Positions 17,987 through 27,619 of a stretch of DNA of 64,000 bases are shown here, in pieces (position 1 is the stretch's first letter; each line of letters opens with the position of its first letter). Source of the stretch: Streptomyces sp. CB01635 (GTDB taxonomy: Bacteria > Actinomycetota > Actinomycetes > Streptomycetales > Streptomycetaceae). The DNA lies in the NCBI RefSeq assembly GCF_002803065.1, contig NZ_NNBL01000008.1, positions 124,001-188,000 on the forward strand. Direction: 5' to 3'. A program made the position numbers and the translations under genes. Under the pieces are notes generated by a model. The model was given only the letters and a program-made list of their open reading frames with translations. It did no database searches and had not been told where the DNA came from.

Positions 17987-19485
17987 TCCGCGTCCCGGCC
18001 GAGTCGGAGGGCGCCCTCTCCGAGGCGTGGCGGGCGTGCGTCGGCACGGGCCGCCTCGAACTCGCCCTGCGCCGTGACTACCAGGACTCCCTCGCGCTGC
18101 TCCAGAAGGAGATCGGCTTCCGGCACATCCGCGGGCACGGGCTGTTCAGCGACGGGATGGGCGTGTACCGGCCGTACGAGTGGCAGGGCGCCCGGCAGGT
18201 GCATCATTCGTTCACCTACGTCGATCAGGTCGTCGACGCCTGCCTCGCACTCGGCATCCGCCCCTTCCTCGAACTCGGTTTCATGCCGGGCGAGTTGGCG
18301 TCCGGCGGGCAGACCGTCTTCTGGTGGCAGGCGAACGTGACACCGCCCTCCTCACACCGGGAATGGGCGGACCTGGTGCGCGCGACACTGACCCACCTCG
18401 TGGACCGTTACGGCCTGGAGGAGGTGCGCGCCTGGCCCGTCGAGGTATGGAACGAGCCGGATCTGCCGGATTTCTGGGAGGGCGCCGACCAGGCTGCATA
18501 CCACCGCCTTTACGAGGTGACGGCGCATGCGGTGAAGGACGTCGACGCGTCGCTCCAGGTCGGCGGGCCCGCCGTGTCGCCCGGCGCGGACGAGGGCTGG
18601 CTCGGGCGGTTCGCGGAGTTCGTGGAGCGGCGGGATCTGCCGGTCGACTTCGTGTCACGCCACGCGTACACCTCGGGGCCCGCGCAGCCGGTGCCGTTCG
18701 GCACGTACCAGACGCTGGCCCCGGCCCAGCGCCTGCTGGAGCAGTTCGGGGCCCCGCGGCGCGAGCTGAAGGGCACATCGCTGGCCGACCTTCCGGTCCA
18801 CATCACGGAGTTCAACTCCTCCTACCGCCCGGACAACCCGGTCCACGACACGGCCTTTCACGCCGCGTACCTGGCTCCGGTCCTGGCGGCCGGCGGGGAT
18901 CTGGTGGACTCCTTCTCGTACTGGACGTTCAGCGACATGTTCGAGGAGGTGGGGGTTCCGACGGCGCTGTTCCACGGCGGCTTCGGGCTCCTGACGCACC
19001 GCCAGGTCAGGAAGCCCACGTACCACCTGTACGCGTTCATGGCCCGCATGGGCCGTGATGTGCTGGCCCGTGGCGACGACCATCTCGTCACCCGGCACCC
19101 CGACGGGCGGGTCACGGTTCTGGCGTGGGCGCCGCCCGGGACAGACCAGCACACGCTGCGGCTGTCCGTCCCGGTCGGCGACGCCGAGCGCGGCGCGGTC
19201 TTCCTGCGTCGCTCCAGCGTCGACGAGGAGCGCGGCAACGCGTACACCGCGTGGCGCCGGATGGGCAGCCCGCGCTCACCACGCCCGCACCAGCTCGACA
19301 TGCTGCACGACGCCGCGGAACCGGGTAGGTCCCATCACCGGCTGCCCATCGAGGAGTTCAGGGTGGACGTCTGTCTTACGCTCGAACGGCACGAGGTGAC
19401 GCTGGTCGAGCTCAGCCCGGTGATCGAGGAGACTCCCGACTGGTGGGACGAGGGCCGGATCCTCGGGAGCGGGGGTTCCGGATGA
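17983..19485 (+). CDS. GH39 beta-xylosidase
   Basis: 500 residues, no signal peptide, so cytoplasmic. GH39 hallmarks: acid/base Glu158 in PVEVWNEPDLPDFW and nucleophile Glu276 in PVHITEFNSSY, plus RHIRGHGLFSDGMGVYRPYE near the N-terminus. It removes xylose from the non-reducing end of imported oligomers. ATG overlaps the stop of the binding-protein gene by four bases (ATGA) and its own stop overlaps the next start in the same way, so uptake and hydrolysis are made together. It is the second beta-xylosidase in the block beside the GH3 enzyme. Confidence 0.92.
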   Translation: MIRVPAESEGALSEAWRACVGTGRLELALRRDYQDSLALLQKEIGFRHIRGHGLFSDGMGVYRPYEWQGARQVHHSFTYVDQVVDACLALGIRPFLELGFMPGELASGGQTVFWWQANVTPPSSHREWADLVRATLTHLVDRYGLEEVRAWPVEVWNEPDLPDFWEGADQAAYHRLYEVTAHAVKDVDASLQVGGPAVSPGADEGWLGRFAEFVERRDLPVDFVSRHAYTSGPAQPVPFGTYQTLAPAQRLLEQFGAPRRELKGTSLADLPVHITEFNSSYRPDNPVHDTAFHAAYLAPVLAAGGDLVDSFSYWTFSDMFEEVGVPTALFHGGFGLLTHRQVRKPTYHLYAFMARMGRDVLARGDDHLVTRHPDGRVTVLAWAPPGTDQHTLRLSVPVGDAERGAVFLRRSSVDEERGNAYTAWRRMGSPRSPRPHQLDMLHDAAEPGRSHHRLPIEEFRVDVCLTLERHEVTLVELSPVIEETPDWWDEGRILGSGGSG

Positions 19486-20198
19486 GCGCCGCACAGGCCG
19501 GCTCCCCCGGGGCGGCCCTGCCGCGCGCCTCCCGCGTCTTCGGTGACGGACCGTTGTCGCGGGCCTGCGCCCTCATTCACACGCTGCTGACCGTCGAGGG
19601 CCTGCTGCTGCTCACGCTGGCGCCCAGCCTGCTCGGGCTCCTGTTCCTCGGTGCGGACCCGGCGAACCTGCCGCTGGCGGCGTTGTGCCTCGCGCCACTC
19701 GGCCCGGCCCTGTCCGCCGCCCTGTACGCCCTGCACCACCGCAGCCGCGACCTGACGGAACTGCGTCCGGCCCGCGCCTATCTGCGAGGGCTACGCCTCA
19801 ACTCCGCCGCCGCGTTGCGGATATGGGTTCCGCTGCTCGCCTGGCTGACCGTCATCGCGTACGGCCTCACCCACTTCGCCTCGACCGCACTGCCCGGCTG
19901 GTGGGCGGTACTGCTCGAAGTCATCGGCGTGGGCGCACTTCTCTGGGGCGCGCACGCGCTGGTGCTTACGTCCCTGTTCACGTTCCGGGTCGTCGACACG
20001 GCGCGACTCGCCGGGTACTTCCTGCTGCGGCACGGCCGGGCGACACTCGGCGCGGCCAGTCTGCTCGTCGTCGCGACCGCGGCCACCTTGTGGTGGACCG
20101 AGGCGCTTCCTCTGCTGCTCGCTCCGGTGCTGCTCCTGTCGCTGCTGCACACCAGCCGTCCGATCATCGCCGAGACCCAGGAGGACTTCACCGTATGA
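19482..20198 (+). CDS. DUF624 (YesL-like) membrane protein
   Basis: 238 residues with about five hydrophobic segments (ACALIHTLLTVEGLLLLTLA, LRIWVPLLAWLTVIAYGL, WAVLLEVIGVGALLWGAHAL, and others). Family members such as Bacillus YesL sit beside LplABC-type importers and GH42 or rhamnogalacturonan genes; their function is unknown, with a helper role for the transporter often suggested. ATGA overlaps on both sides tie it tightly to GH39 and GH42. Nothing catalytic is visible. Confidence 0.8.
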   Translation: MSAAQAGSPGAALPRASRVFGDGPLSRACALIHTLLTVEGLLLLTLAPSLLGLLFLGADPANLPLAALCLAPLGPALSAALYALHHRSRDLTELRPARAYLRGLRLNSAAALRIWVPLLAWLTVIAYGLTHFASTALPGWWAVLLEVIGVGALLWGAHALVLTSLFTFRVVDTARLAGYFLLRHGRATLGAASLLVVATAATLWWTEALPLLLAPVLLLSLLHTSRPIIAETQEDFTV

Positions 20199-22222
20199 AC
20201 GGCGTGCCCGCCACCCCCGCCATCCCCTACGGCGGTGACTACAACCCCGAGCAGTGGCCCGAGGAGGTCTGGGACGCTGACCACCGCCTGTTCGGCAAAG
20301 CCGGGATCGACACGCTGACGGTGGGCGTGTTCACGTGGTCGCTGCTCCAACCTGCCCCGGACACCTACGACTTCACGGTCCTCGACCGGATCGTGGACCG
20401 GGCGGCGGCCGAGGGGCGCCGCATCGTCCTGGCCACCGGCACGGCCGCGCTGCCGCCCTGGCTCGCGAAGGCCCATCCGGAGGTGAACCGCACCGACTTC
20501 GAGGGCCGCCGGCACGGCTACGGGCAGCGGCACAACTTCTGTCCGAGCTCGCCGGCGTACCGCCGCCTGTCCACGACGCTGGCGGGACGGATCGCAGAGC
20601 GGTACGCGGACCATCCTGCGCTGCTCGCCTGGCACATCAACAACGAGTACGGCGGGGCCTGTTACTGCGATCTGTGCGCGGAGGCGTTCCGTGGCTGGCT
20701 GCGCGAGAAGTACGGCTCGCTCGACGCCCTGAACGACGCGTGGTGGACGACCTTCTGGTCGCACCGCTACACGGACTGGTCCGAGATCGAGCCGCCCAGC
20801 GCCCTCACCGAGCACTGGCGCGGCCCGGACCACACCGCGTTCCAGGGCATCACGCTCGACTACCACCGGTTCACCACGGACGCGCTGCTCGGCTGCTTCG
20901 TCGCCGAGAAGGAGGCCGTGCGCGCCCACAGTCCGCGCACCCCCGTGACCACCAACTTCATGGGGATGTACCGGCCGTTGGACTATCACCGCTGGGCGCC
21001 GCATCTCGACTTCGCGTCGTGGGACAGCTATCCGCCGCTGGGCGCGCCGCCGACCTGGCCGGCCCTCGCGCACGACCTGATGCGCGGCTTGAGGGGCGGC
21101 GCCCCGTTCTGGCTGATGGAGCAGACGCCGTCCACCACAGCCTGCCGCGACGTCAATCCGCTGCGCAGGCCGGGGGAGTTGCGGCTCGCGAGCTGGCAGG
21201 CGGTGGCGCACGGCGCGGACGCGGTCCTGTACTTCCAGATGCGGGCCTCGCGCGGGGCGTGCGAGAAGTACCACGGGGCGGTCATCGGCCACGCGGGTCG
21301 TGACGACACCCGCGTCTTCCGGGAAGTGGCGACGCTGGGACGGGAGTTGGCCGATGCGGGCGGGGTCACGCTCGGCGCCCGGACGCCCGCCCGGACCGCA
21401 CTGCTCTTCGACTGGGACAGCTGGTGGGCGCTGGAGATGTCGGACGGCCCGTCGCGGCTGGTGCGCTACCAGGATGTCGTGCACTCCTACTACCGGGCCG
21501 CGCGCACGGCGGGCGCGGACGTCGACGTCGTCCCCGTGACGGCGGACCTGTCGGCGTACGACGTGGTCCTCGCACCCCTGCTGCACCTGGTGAAGGGAGA
21601 CCTGCCCGCACGTCTGGAGGCGGTGGCGGTGCGGGGCGGGACCGTAGTGACGACCTACCTGTCCGGGCGCGGCGACGAGCACGACCGCGCCTTCCTCACG
21701 GATGTGCCAGGCCCGCTCGGGCCGCTGATGGGCGTACGGGTCGACGAGTGGGACTCCCGGCCGGCGGAGGTGACGAACCCGGTCGACTTCGGCGACCTGC
21801 GCTCACCGGCCCGGCTGGTCTTCGAGCTCGTCGTGCCGCAGGGCGCCGAGCCCGTCGCCACCTACACCACAGACTTCTACGCCGGAACGCCCGCCGTCAC
21901 CCGAAACCGTTTCGGGGAGCGCGGTGGCGAGGGCTGGTATGTGGCAACGCAGCTCGACGATGCGGGTACGGACCGGGTGGTGCGCCAGGTGCTCGCCCGG
22001 CACGGTCTCGTCGGTCCGTACGCCGAGATGGCCGGCGTGGAGACGGCGACCCGCGTCGCACCCGACGGGACGCGCCTGCGCTTCCTCCTCAACCACAACT
22101 CGTCGGAAGCGGAGTTGACGGTCCACGAGTCGGCGACGGACCTCCTGACGGGCAAGGCTTACGCGCCCGGCGAGCCCCTCACGCTCGACCCGCTGGGCGT
22201 GTGCGTACTGCGCCTCGAGTAG
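20195..22222 (+). CDS. GH42 beta-galactosidase (or alpha-L-arabinopyranosidase)
   Basis: 675 residues, cytoplasmic. GH42 signature YGGDYNPEQWPEEVWDAD at the start, acid/base Glu151 in AWHINNEYGG followed by the Cys cluster CYCDLC that binds zinc in many members, and nucleophile Glu309 in APFWLMEQTPS. A trimerisation domain and a small C-terminal beta domain follow. Last gene of the importer operon, overlapping the DUF624 gene by four bases. In this xylan context it may remove galactose or arabinopyranose side groups; specificity is not visible. A second GH42 begins at 63687. The convergent GH67 gene ends only 16 bases away, with no terminator hairpin between. Confidence 0.92.
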   Translation: MNGVPATPAIPYGGDYNPEQWPEEVWDADHRLFGKAGIDTLTVGVFTWSLLQPAPDTYDFTVLDRIVDRAAAEGRRIVLATGTAALPPWLAKAHPEVNRTDFEGRRHGYGQRHNFCPSSPAYRRLSTTLAGRIAERYADHPALLAWHINNEYGGACYCDLCAEAFRGWLREKYGSLDALNDAWWTTFWSHRYTDWSEIEPPSALTEHWRGPDHTAFQGITLDYHRFTTDALLGCFVAEKEAVRAHSPRTPVTTNFMGMYRPLDYHRWAPHLDFASWDSYPPLGAPPTWPALAHDLMRGLRGGAPFWLMEQTPSTTACRDVNPLRRPGELRLASWQAVAHGADAVLYFQMRASRGACEKYHGAVIGHAGRDDTRVFREVATLGRELADAGGVTLGARTPARTALLFDWDSWWALEMSDGPSRLVRYQDVVHSYYRAARTAGADVDVVPVTADLSAYDVVLAPLLHLVKGDLPARLEAVAVRGGTVVTTYLSGRGDEHDRAFLTDVPGPLGPLMGVRVDEWDSRPAEVTNPVDFGDLRSPARLVFELVVPQGAEPVATYTTDFYAGTPAVTRNRFGERGGEGWYVATQLDDAGTDRVVRQVLARHGLVGPYAEMAGVETATRVAPDGTRLRFLLNHNSSEAELTVHESATDLLTGKAYAPGEPLTLDPLGVCVLRLE

Positions 22223-22238
22223 ACCGCCGCAGGACCCG

Positions 22239-24206
22239 CTAGTGGATGCGGCGCCCGCCCGCGTCCGGGATCCCGGACTTGCGCAGGAAGTAGCTGTTCA
22301 CGTGGTCGCGCCACTCACGGGCGCTGCGCAGCTGCTCCTCGTACAGCTCGGCCACCCGGGCGTGCCGCGCGGGCGCCACCAGGTCGGCCAGTGACGCCCA
22401 CTCTCTTTGTCCCGCCTCGGCCTCCTCGACGCCCTCGAAGTGGGTGTCGTAGATGTGCTGGATCACTGTCTTGCCGCTCTGGAGGACGTGCCCGTACGGG
22501 ACGTGGTGGAAGAACAGGAGCAGCTCGTCGGGGCAGCTCTCGGGCGTCTCGTACGTCTGTGACCAGGGTTTCGCGTACTGGGCCGCATATCCGGTGCCGG
22601 TGGCGCGGCTGCGGTCGACGCCGAGGCCGTCGCGGTCGGCGAAGTGGTAGGTGCCCCAGGGGCTGTACTCGTACCCGTCGACGCTGGGTCCGTAGTGGTG
22701 CCCGGGCTGCACCATGAAGCCTACGCCCAGCGGCGCGGTGTACTTCTCGTACGTCGTCCAGGACCCGCGGAGTACCGCACGCAGGCCGGAGCGCAGTCGC
22801 TCGGGGTCGGCGGTGCGTTCCGGTGTGAACGTCAACTCGATCCATTCATCGAGGAGTTGCTCCTGGTCGGTGTCCGGCTGCCAGGCCAGGCGGCCGAACG
22901 CGTACAGGTTGTACTGGGCGAGCGGGTGCCCGGTCCAGTAGGGGTCGGATCCGGCGTTCGATACGGCCACCAGGCCGCCACCGAGCGCGAGTTGGCCGAT
23001 GGTGGCGCCGTCCTCGCCCTCGGGCCGGAAGCCGAGCACCCCGGACCACATCGGGGCGAGCGCGCACACGTGGCGCTGCTGCCCGGTGTACTCCTGGGTG
23101 GCCTGCAGCTCGACCGCGACCCGGGTGCGGGGCAGGGCGCCGATGACCGGCGAGACGGGTTCGCGGACCTGGAAGTCCATCGGTCCGTGCTTGACCTGGA
23201 GCACCGCGTTGTCCTTGAACTGCCCGTCGAGCGCGGCGAAGTGGTCGTACGCGGCGCGCGCCCGGTCCGTGGTCCGGTCGCGCCAGTCCTGTGTGTGGTT
23301 GTAGACGAAGGCTCGCCAGTGGACGGTGCCGCCGTGCGGGGCGAGCGCGTCGGCGATCAGGTTCGCGCCGTCGGCGTGACTGCGGCCGTAGGCGAAGGGA
23401 CCCGGCTGTCCTTCGGAGTCGGCCTTGACGACGAAGCCGCCGAAGTCAGGAATGTGCGCGTAGACGCGATCGGCTGCCGTCCGCCACCAGTCCCGTACAC
23501 CGTCGGCGAGTGGGTCGGCGGTGTCGAGCCCGCCCAGGATGACGGGCGCGGCGAAGCTGACGGAGAGGTGGGTGCGGACGCCGTACTTCCTCAACTCTCT
23601 CGCGATGGTGGCCACTTCTCCGATGCGGTCGGTGAGGAGTCGGGCCTCGGTCCCATGGACGTTGACGTTGTTGACGCAGACGGCGTTGATCCCGCAGGCC
23701 GCGAGGAGCCGTGCGTACGCGCGGACCCGGTCGCGGTCCCCGCGTGCCCGTCCGTCTTCCCAGAACAGCGAGCCGCCCGCGTAACCGCGCTCGACCTGGC
23801 CCATCACGGGATGTACGTCGATGTTGTCCCAGTGGTTGAGCATGCGCCGGGAGAGGGCGGGGCGGTGGGTCTGCTCGGGGGCGTCGGTGAACGCGGCGGC
23901 GCCGAGGCGCACGACATGGAAGAAACCGTACAGGAGGCCGGCCGGAGCGGCGGCGGTGACAGTGGTGCGCCCGCCGGATCGCGTCAGAGTGAATCCCTCG
24001 GGGCCGGTGTCGGCATCGCCGTCGAGTCGGAAAACGACGTCTCCGGCGCCCTGCAATACGCCGAACTGGCCGTGGATGTACGTGACTTCGGCGCGCAGCG
24101 TGTCGACGAGCGGGCCGTCACCCTCGATCACGACGCGTCGTGATCCGATGCCACGCAGCGCCTCGTCAGGCAGCCAGGCGTGGTCGAAGCCGTTCGCGTC
24201 GCTCAT
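22239..24206 (-). CDS. aguA: GH67 alpha-glucuronidase
   Basis: 655 residues, no signal peptide. It cleaves the alpha-1,2-linked (4-O-methyl)glucuronic acid from the end of imported aldouronic acids. Conserved blocks of GH67 are present: GGSLFWEDGR, NAVCVNNVNVH, the catalytic region FVVKADSEGQPGPFAYGR, QVKHGPMDFQVREPVSP and ELQATQEYTGQQRH. Its ATG overlaps the stop of the upstream GH2 gene (ATGA), so the two are translated as a pair. With GH10, CE7 and GH39 nearby this defines the substrate of the block as acetylated glucuronoxylan. Confidence 0.95.
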   Translation of the reverse strand: MSDANGFDHAWLPDEALRGIGSRRVVIEGDGPLVDTLRAEVTYIHGQFGVLQGAGDVVFRLDGDADTGPEGFTLTRSGGRTTVTAAAPAGLLYGFFHVVRLGAAAFTDAPEQTHRPALSRRMLNHWDNIDVHPVMGQVERGYAGGSLFWEDGRARGDRDRVRAYARLLAACGINAVCVNNVNVHGTEARLLTDRIGEVATIARELRKYGVRTHLSVSFAAPVILGGLDTADPLADGVRDWWRTAADRVYAHIPDFGGFVVKADSEGQPGPFAYGRSHADGANLIADALAPHGGTVHWRAFVYNHTQDWRDRTTDRARAAYDHFAALDGQFKDNAVLQVKHGPMDFQVREPVSPVIGALPRTRVAVELQATQEYTGQQRHVCALAPMWSGVLGFRPEGEDGATIGQLALGGGLVAVSNAGSDPYWTGHPLAQYNLYAFGRLAWQPDTDQEQLLDEWIELTFTPERTADPERLRSGLRAVLRGSWTTYEKYTAPLGVGFMVQPGHHYGPSVDGYEYSPWGTYHFADRDGLGVDRSRATGTGYAAQYAKPWSQTYETPESCPDELLLFFHHVPYGHVLQSGKTVIQHIYDTHFEGVEEAEAGQREWASLADLVAPARHARVAELYEEQLRSAREWRDHVNSYFLRKSGIPDAGGRRIH

Positions 24207-27200
24207 GAAGCTGTCACATCGAGCGCGACGATCCCGAACGCCCCGGCGGGTTCGCCGGGCCTGCCGCTGGTCAGGTCCAGGCGGAGGCGGCTGCCGTGTA
24301 CCGCGTCGAAGGTGATGACGGTCGGCTCACCGGACGCCGTCGCCCAGTCGATGTCGGCGTCATGCACGGCGACGTAGCCCTTTCCGTCCCAGACCGACAC
24401 GTCGACCGAGGCGGGCAGGGAGTGTTTCGCGTCGACTGTGAAAGAGACTTCGACCCGGCCGATCTCGCGCTCCTGCGCCCATGCCACCGACACCCAGTCG
24501 GTGGGCCGGGCGCCGGCGAAGGCAGGCAGCAGGGCGGTGGCCGCCTTCTGGAAGGAGTTGGACCACTGGGTCGCGGGGTCCCCGTCGAGCATCGCGGCGG
24601 GGAGAGTGCCGGTTGCGCCGGAGTAACTCGCGTCGGCGAGCGGGTACTTGGATGCTCCAGGGCCGGGGTCGGGGGCGAAGGGTTCGGCCCACGTGACGGG
24701 CCCGCCCGCCGGTCCCGCCACCCGCACGGAGACCTTGCCGGTGCGCAGCCCGTCGGCAGCGGCCGTGACGGTCAATGCGCCCGGCTCGGTGCCCACCCTC
24801 ACCATGGCGAGCGCGAGGCCGTGGAAGGCGGTGCGCGTACTGGCCTGGTACCGCTCGGCGCTCTCCTGCCGCCCGTTGTCCAGACCCGCCAGCCCACCGC
24901 CCTTCACGGCGAATTCGAGGAGGTGCTCGGCATCGGGGACGAGCACGCCGCGCGCGTCGACGACCTCGGCCGTGACGAAGACCAGCGAACGCCCGTCGGC
25001 GGCGACGGACCTGCGGTCGGCGGTGAGGCGCACTCCGTGCGGTGTCCCGGCGGTGCGCAGCACGTCCGTCGCCACGACCTTCCCGCCCGCGCGGGCCACG
25101 GCCTTCAACTCGCCTGCCGCGTACGGAACCTTCCACGACAGGTGCAGCCTGCCTGCGCTGCCGTTCGGCGACGTGTAACTGCCGGGGTAGGGGCCGGAAG
25201 TGACCGTCTTGTCGTCGTGTGTCGCCTCCGTGGTCTCCAGGTAGGCGCGGCCGTCGACGGTCTTCTTCGCGTCGAAGGAACGCACGCCCAGGGAACGGCC
25301 GTTGAGGAGGAGTTCGACCTCGGCGACGTTCGCGTACGCCCACACCTCCACCTCCTGGCCGGGCTTGTGCGTCGTCCAGTCCATGGGCAGCAGGTGCACC
25401 ATCGGCTCATCGGTCCACTGGCTGCGGAAGAGGTGGTACATGTCCTTGGGGAACCCGGCCGTGTCGACCGCACCGAAGAACGACGCCTTCACGGGGAACA
25501 CGTCGTACGGGGTCGGCTCGCCGATGTAGTCGATGCCGGACCACAGGAACTCGCCCGCGAAGAAGCGCCTGTCGCGGTCCTTCTTCAGGCCGTACTCGCC
25601 GCTCATCGTCCACGAGGCGAGGTTGTTGTCGTAGCTGGACGTGGCGCGCCGCCCCGGGGTGTGGTTCTCCCCGGTGTTGAGGTGCTCGGGCTCCTGGTAC
25701 GCGCCACGGGTGGACGTCTCCGACGACGACTCGGACTCGAAGAGGAACAGGTGCGGGTAGCGGGCGTGCAGCGCGTCGACGGACGCGGCGGTGTTGTAGT
25801 TGAGGCCGAGGCCGTCAAGCTCGGCCAGGATCAGGTCCGCGGGCGACCCGGCGGCGGGCAGCGAGCGGTACTTGTCGGAGCCGATGACGATCGGCCGCGT
25901 CGTGTCGAGGGCCTTGATGTCAGAGACGAGCCGCCGCGCCATGTCCACGCCTTCGGCCCGGGTCGAGTCGGGTATCTCGTTGCCGATCGACCACATCAGG
26001 ACGGCGGGCGAGTTGCGGGCGGCGCGCACCATTTCGGCGGTGTCGGCGTCACTGTGCGCGTCGAAGAACCGGCCGTAGTCGTATGGGTTCTTTCCGGTGC
26101 GCCAGCAGTCGAAGGCCTCCACGAGCATGACGATGCCTAGGTCCTCGCAGGCCTCGATCACCTCGGGGGCGGGCGGGTTGTGGGATGTGCGCAGCGCGTT
26201 CACGCCCATGGACTTCATGATGGTCAGCTGGCGGCGGACGGCGTCCGGCTGGACGGCGGCGCCGAGGGCGCCGAGGTCGTGGTGGAGGTCGACGCCCTTG
26301 AGCTTGGCGTGGGTGCCGTTGAGCGAGAAGCCGTTCTCCGGGTCGAAGGTCGCGTGCCGCACGCCGAACCGGGTGCGGTACGTGTCGACTGTGCGGCCGT
26401 CCACCCGCAGGTCGGTGACGAGGGTGTAGCGGTGGCCGGGCGTGTCGATGGACCACAACTGCGGCTTGTGGAGGGTGAGTCGGGCATGGGCCGTTGCCGG
26501 GTCCGCGCCCACGTCGCGCAGCACGGACTCGCTGTGGGCGACGCGTCGCCCCTTGGCGTCGCGGACAGTGGAGACGACCGTGACGGCCGGCGCGGTCCCA
26601 CCGGACTCGTTGGCGACGGCCGTGCGGACGTCGACCGTCGCGTATCCCTTGTCGAGGGCGGCGGCGAGGTCGGGCGTGGTCACGAAGGTGCCCCAGCGCT
26701 GGACGTGTACCGGCTCGGTGACCACCAGGCGGGCGCGGCGGTAGATGCCGCTTCCCGAGTACCAGCGGCTGCTGGGCAGCCGGTTGCGGACCTCGACCGC
26801 GAGGACGTTGGCGGTGGCGCCGTCCGAGTGCAGCAGGTCGGTGATGTCGTAGGCGAAACCGGTATAGCCGTAGGGGTGGTTGCCGACGAGCTCGCCGTTG
26901 ACGTAGACGTTCGCGTCCATGTAGACGCCGTCGAACTCGACGGAGATTCGCTTGCCCGTGTAGGCGGCGGGGACGGTGAACTTCTTCCGGTACCAGCCGA
27001 GTCCGCCGGGCAGGAAGCCGGTGCCGCTGGTCGTGTTGTGCTCCGTCGTGGGAGTCTGCTCGATGCTCCAGTCGTGCGGGACGGCGACCGCACGCCAGTC
27101 CGCGTCGTCGAAGCCGGGGCGCTCGGCGCCGGCGTACGCGCCCGTCGGGTCGGCGATGCCGTCGGGACTGACGAGCGCGAAGCACCAGCCGTCGGCCAGG

Positions 27201-27328
27201 TCCACGGTGCGGCGGCCGACCGGACCGGTGCGGTCAGCGGCGGCCGCGCCGGGCGCGGGCGCCGCGAACGTCCCGGCCATGGAGCCGGCCGCGCTCGCGG
27301 CCAGCACGGTTCTACGGGTGACATGCAT
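24203..27328 (-). CDS. Exported GH2 beta-glycosidase (beta-galactosidase type)
   Basis: 1041 residues from ATG 27328, where the Tat-type signal MHVTRRTVLAASAAGSMAG begins; starting at 27370 would bury this signal. Domains in order: sugar-binding sandwich (LGWYRKKFTVPAAYTGKR, EFDGVYMDANVYVNGELVG), immunoglobulin-like, TIM barrel (GVDLHHDLGALGAAV, acid/base Glu in LMWSIGNEIPDS, probable nucleophile Glu in FFAGEFLWSGIDYIGEPTPY), a DUF4982-like part (EVEVWAYANVAEVELLLNGR), an immunoglobulin-like repeat, and a C-terminal F5/8C-like domain (LDGDPATQWSN). An extracellular GH2 co-translated with an intracellular GH67 is unusual. Which sugar it removes cannot be told from sequence; the pairing suggests a xylan side chain. 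Confidence 0.88.
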   Translation of the reverse strand: MHVTRRTVLAASAAGSMAGTFAAPAPGAAAADRTGPVGRRTVDLADGWCFALVSPDGIADPTGAYAGAERPGFDDADWRAVAVPHDWSIEQTPTTEHNTTSGTGFLPGGLGWYRKKFTVPAAYTGKRISVEFDGVYMDANVYVNGELVGNHPYGYTGFAYDITDLLHSDGATANVLAVEVRNRLPSSRWYSGSGIYRRARLVVTEPVHVQRWGTFVTTPDLAAALDKGYATVDVRTAVANESGGTAPAVTVVSTVRDAKGRRVAHSESVLRDVGADPATAHARLTLHKPQLWSIDTPGHRYTLVTDLRVDGRTVDTYRTRFGVRHATFDPENGFSLNGTHAKLKGVDLHHDLGALGAAVQPDAVRRQLTIMKSMGVNALRTSHNPPAPEVIEACEDLGIVMLVEAFDCWRTGKNPYDYGRFFDAHSDADTAEMVRAARNSPAVLMWSIGNEIPDSTRAEGVDMARRLVSDIKALDTTRPIVIGSDKYRSLPAAGSPADLILAELDGLGLNYNTAASVDALHARYPHLFLFESESSSETSTRGAYQEPEHLNTGENHTPGRRATSSYDNNLASWTMSGEYGLKKDRDRRFFAGEFLWSGIDYIGEPTPYDVFPVKASFFGAVDTAGFPKDMYHLFRSQWTDEPMVHLLPMDWTTHKPGQEVEVWAYANVAEVELLLNGRSLGVRSFDAKKTVDGRAYLETTEATHDDKTVTSGPYPGSYTSPNGSAGRLHLSWKVPYAAGELKAVARAGGKVVATDVLRTAGTPHGVRLTADRRSVAADGRSLVFVTAEVVDARGVLVPDAEHLLEFAVKGGGLAGLDNGRQESAERYQASTRTAFHGLALAMVRVGTEPGALTVTAAADGLRTGKVSVRVAGPAGGPVTWAEPFAPDPGPGASKYPLADASYSGATGTLPAAMLDGDPATQWSNSFQKAATALLPAFAGARPTDWVSVAWAQEREIGRVEVSFTVDAKHSLPASVDVSVWDGKGYVAVHDADIDWATASGEPTVITFDAVHGSRLRLDLTSGRPGEPAGAFGIVALDVTAS

Positions 27329-27619
27329 GAACGGGTCCCCTCGAAGCCAACACGACTCACCAGAAAGCAACTTGAGCGGACTGATTCTTTCGGCTTCGGG
27401 CCGGGATTAGTCAAGGGCCTTTCCAAATATGCTTCCCGGCCGCCGTCTCGCCTCCTGGGACGGACTCGCCCCGGCGACCCGCAGTTCCGGACCCTCTGCC
27501 CCTCGGAGCAAGGCGGCCGACGGACCGTTGACGTCGCGCGTCGCGCCCTGATCTGCTGCTTTGATCAACGCGTAGGGATCACGCGGCTAACGCAGATGCC
27601 GAGCAGGGGAGCTGAGGCA

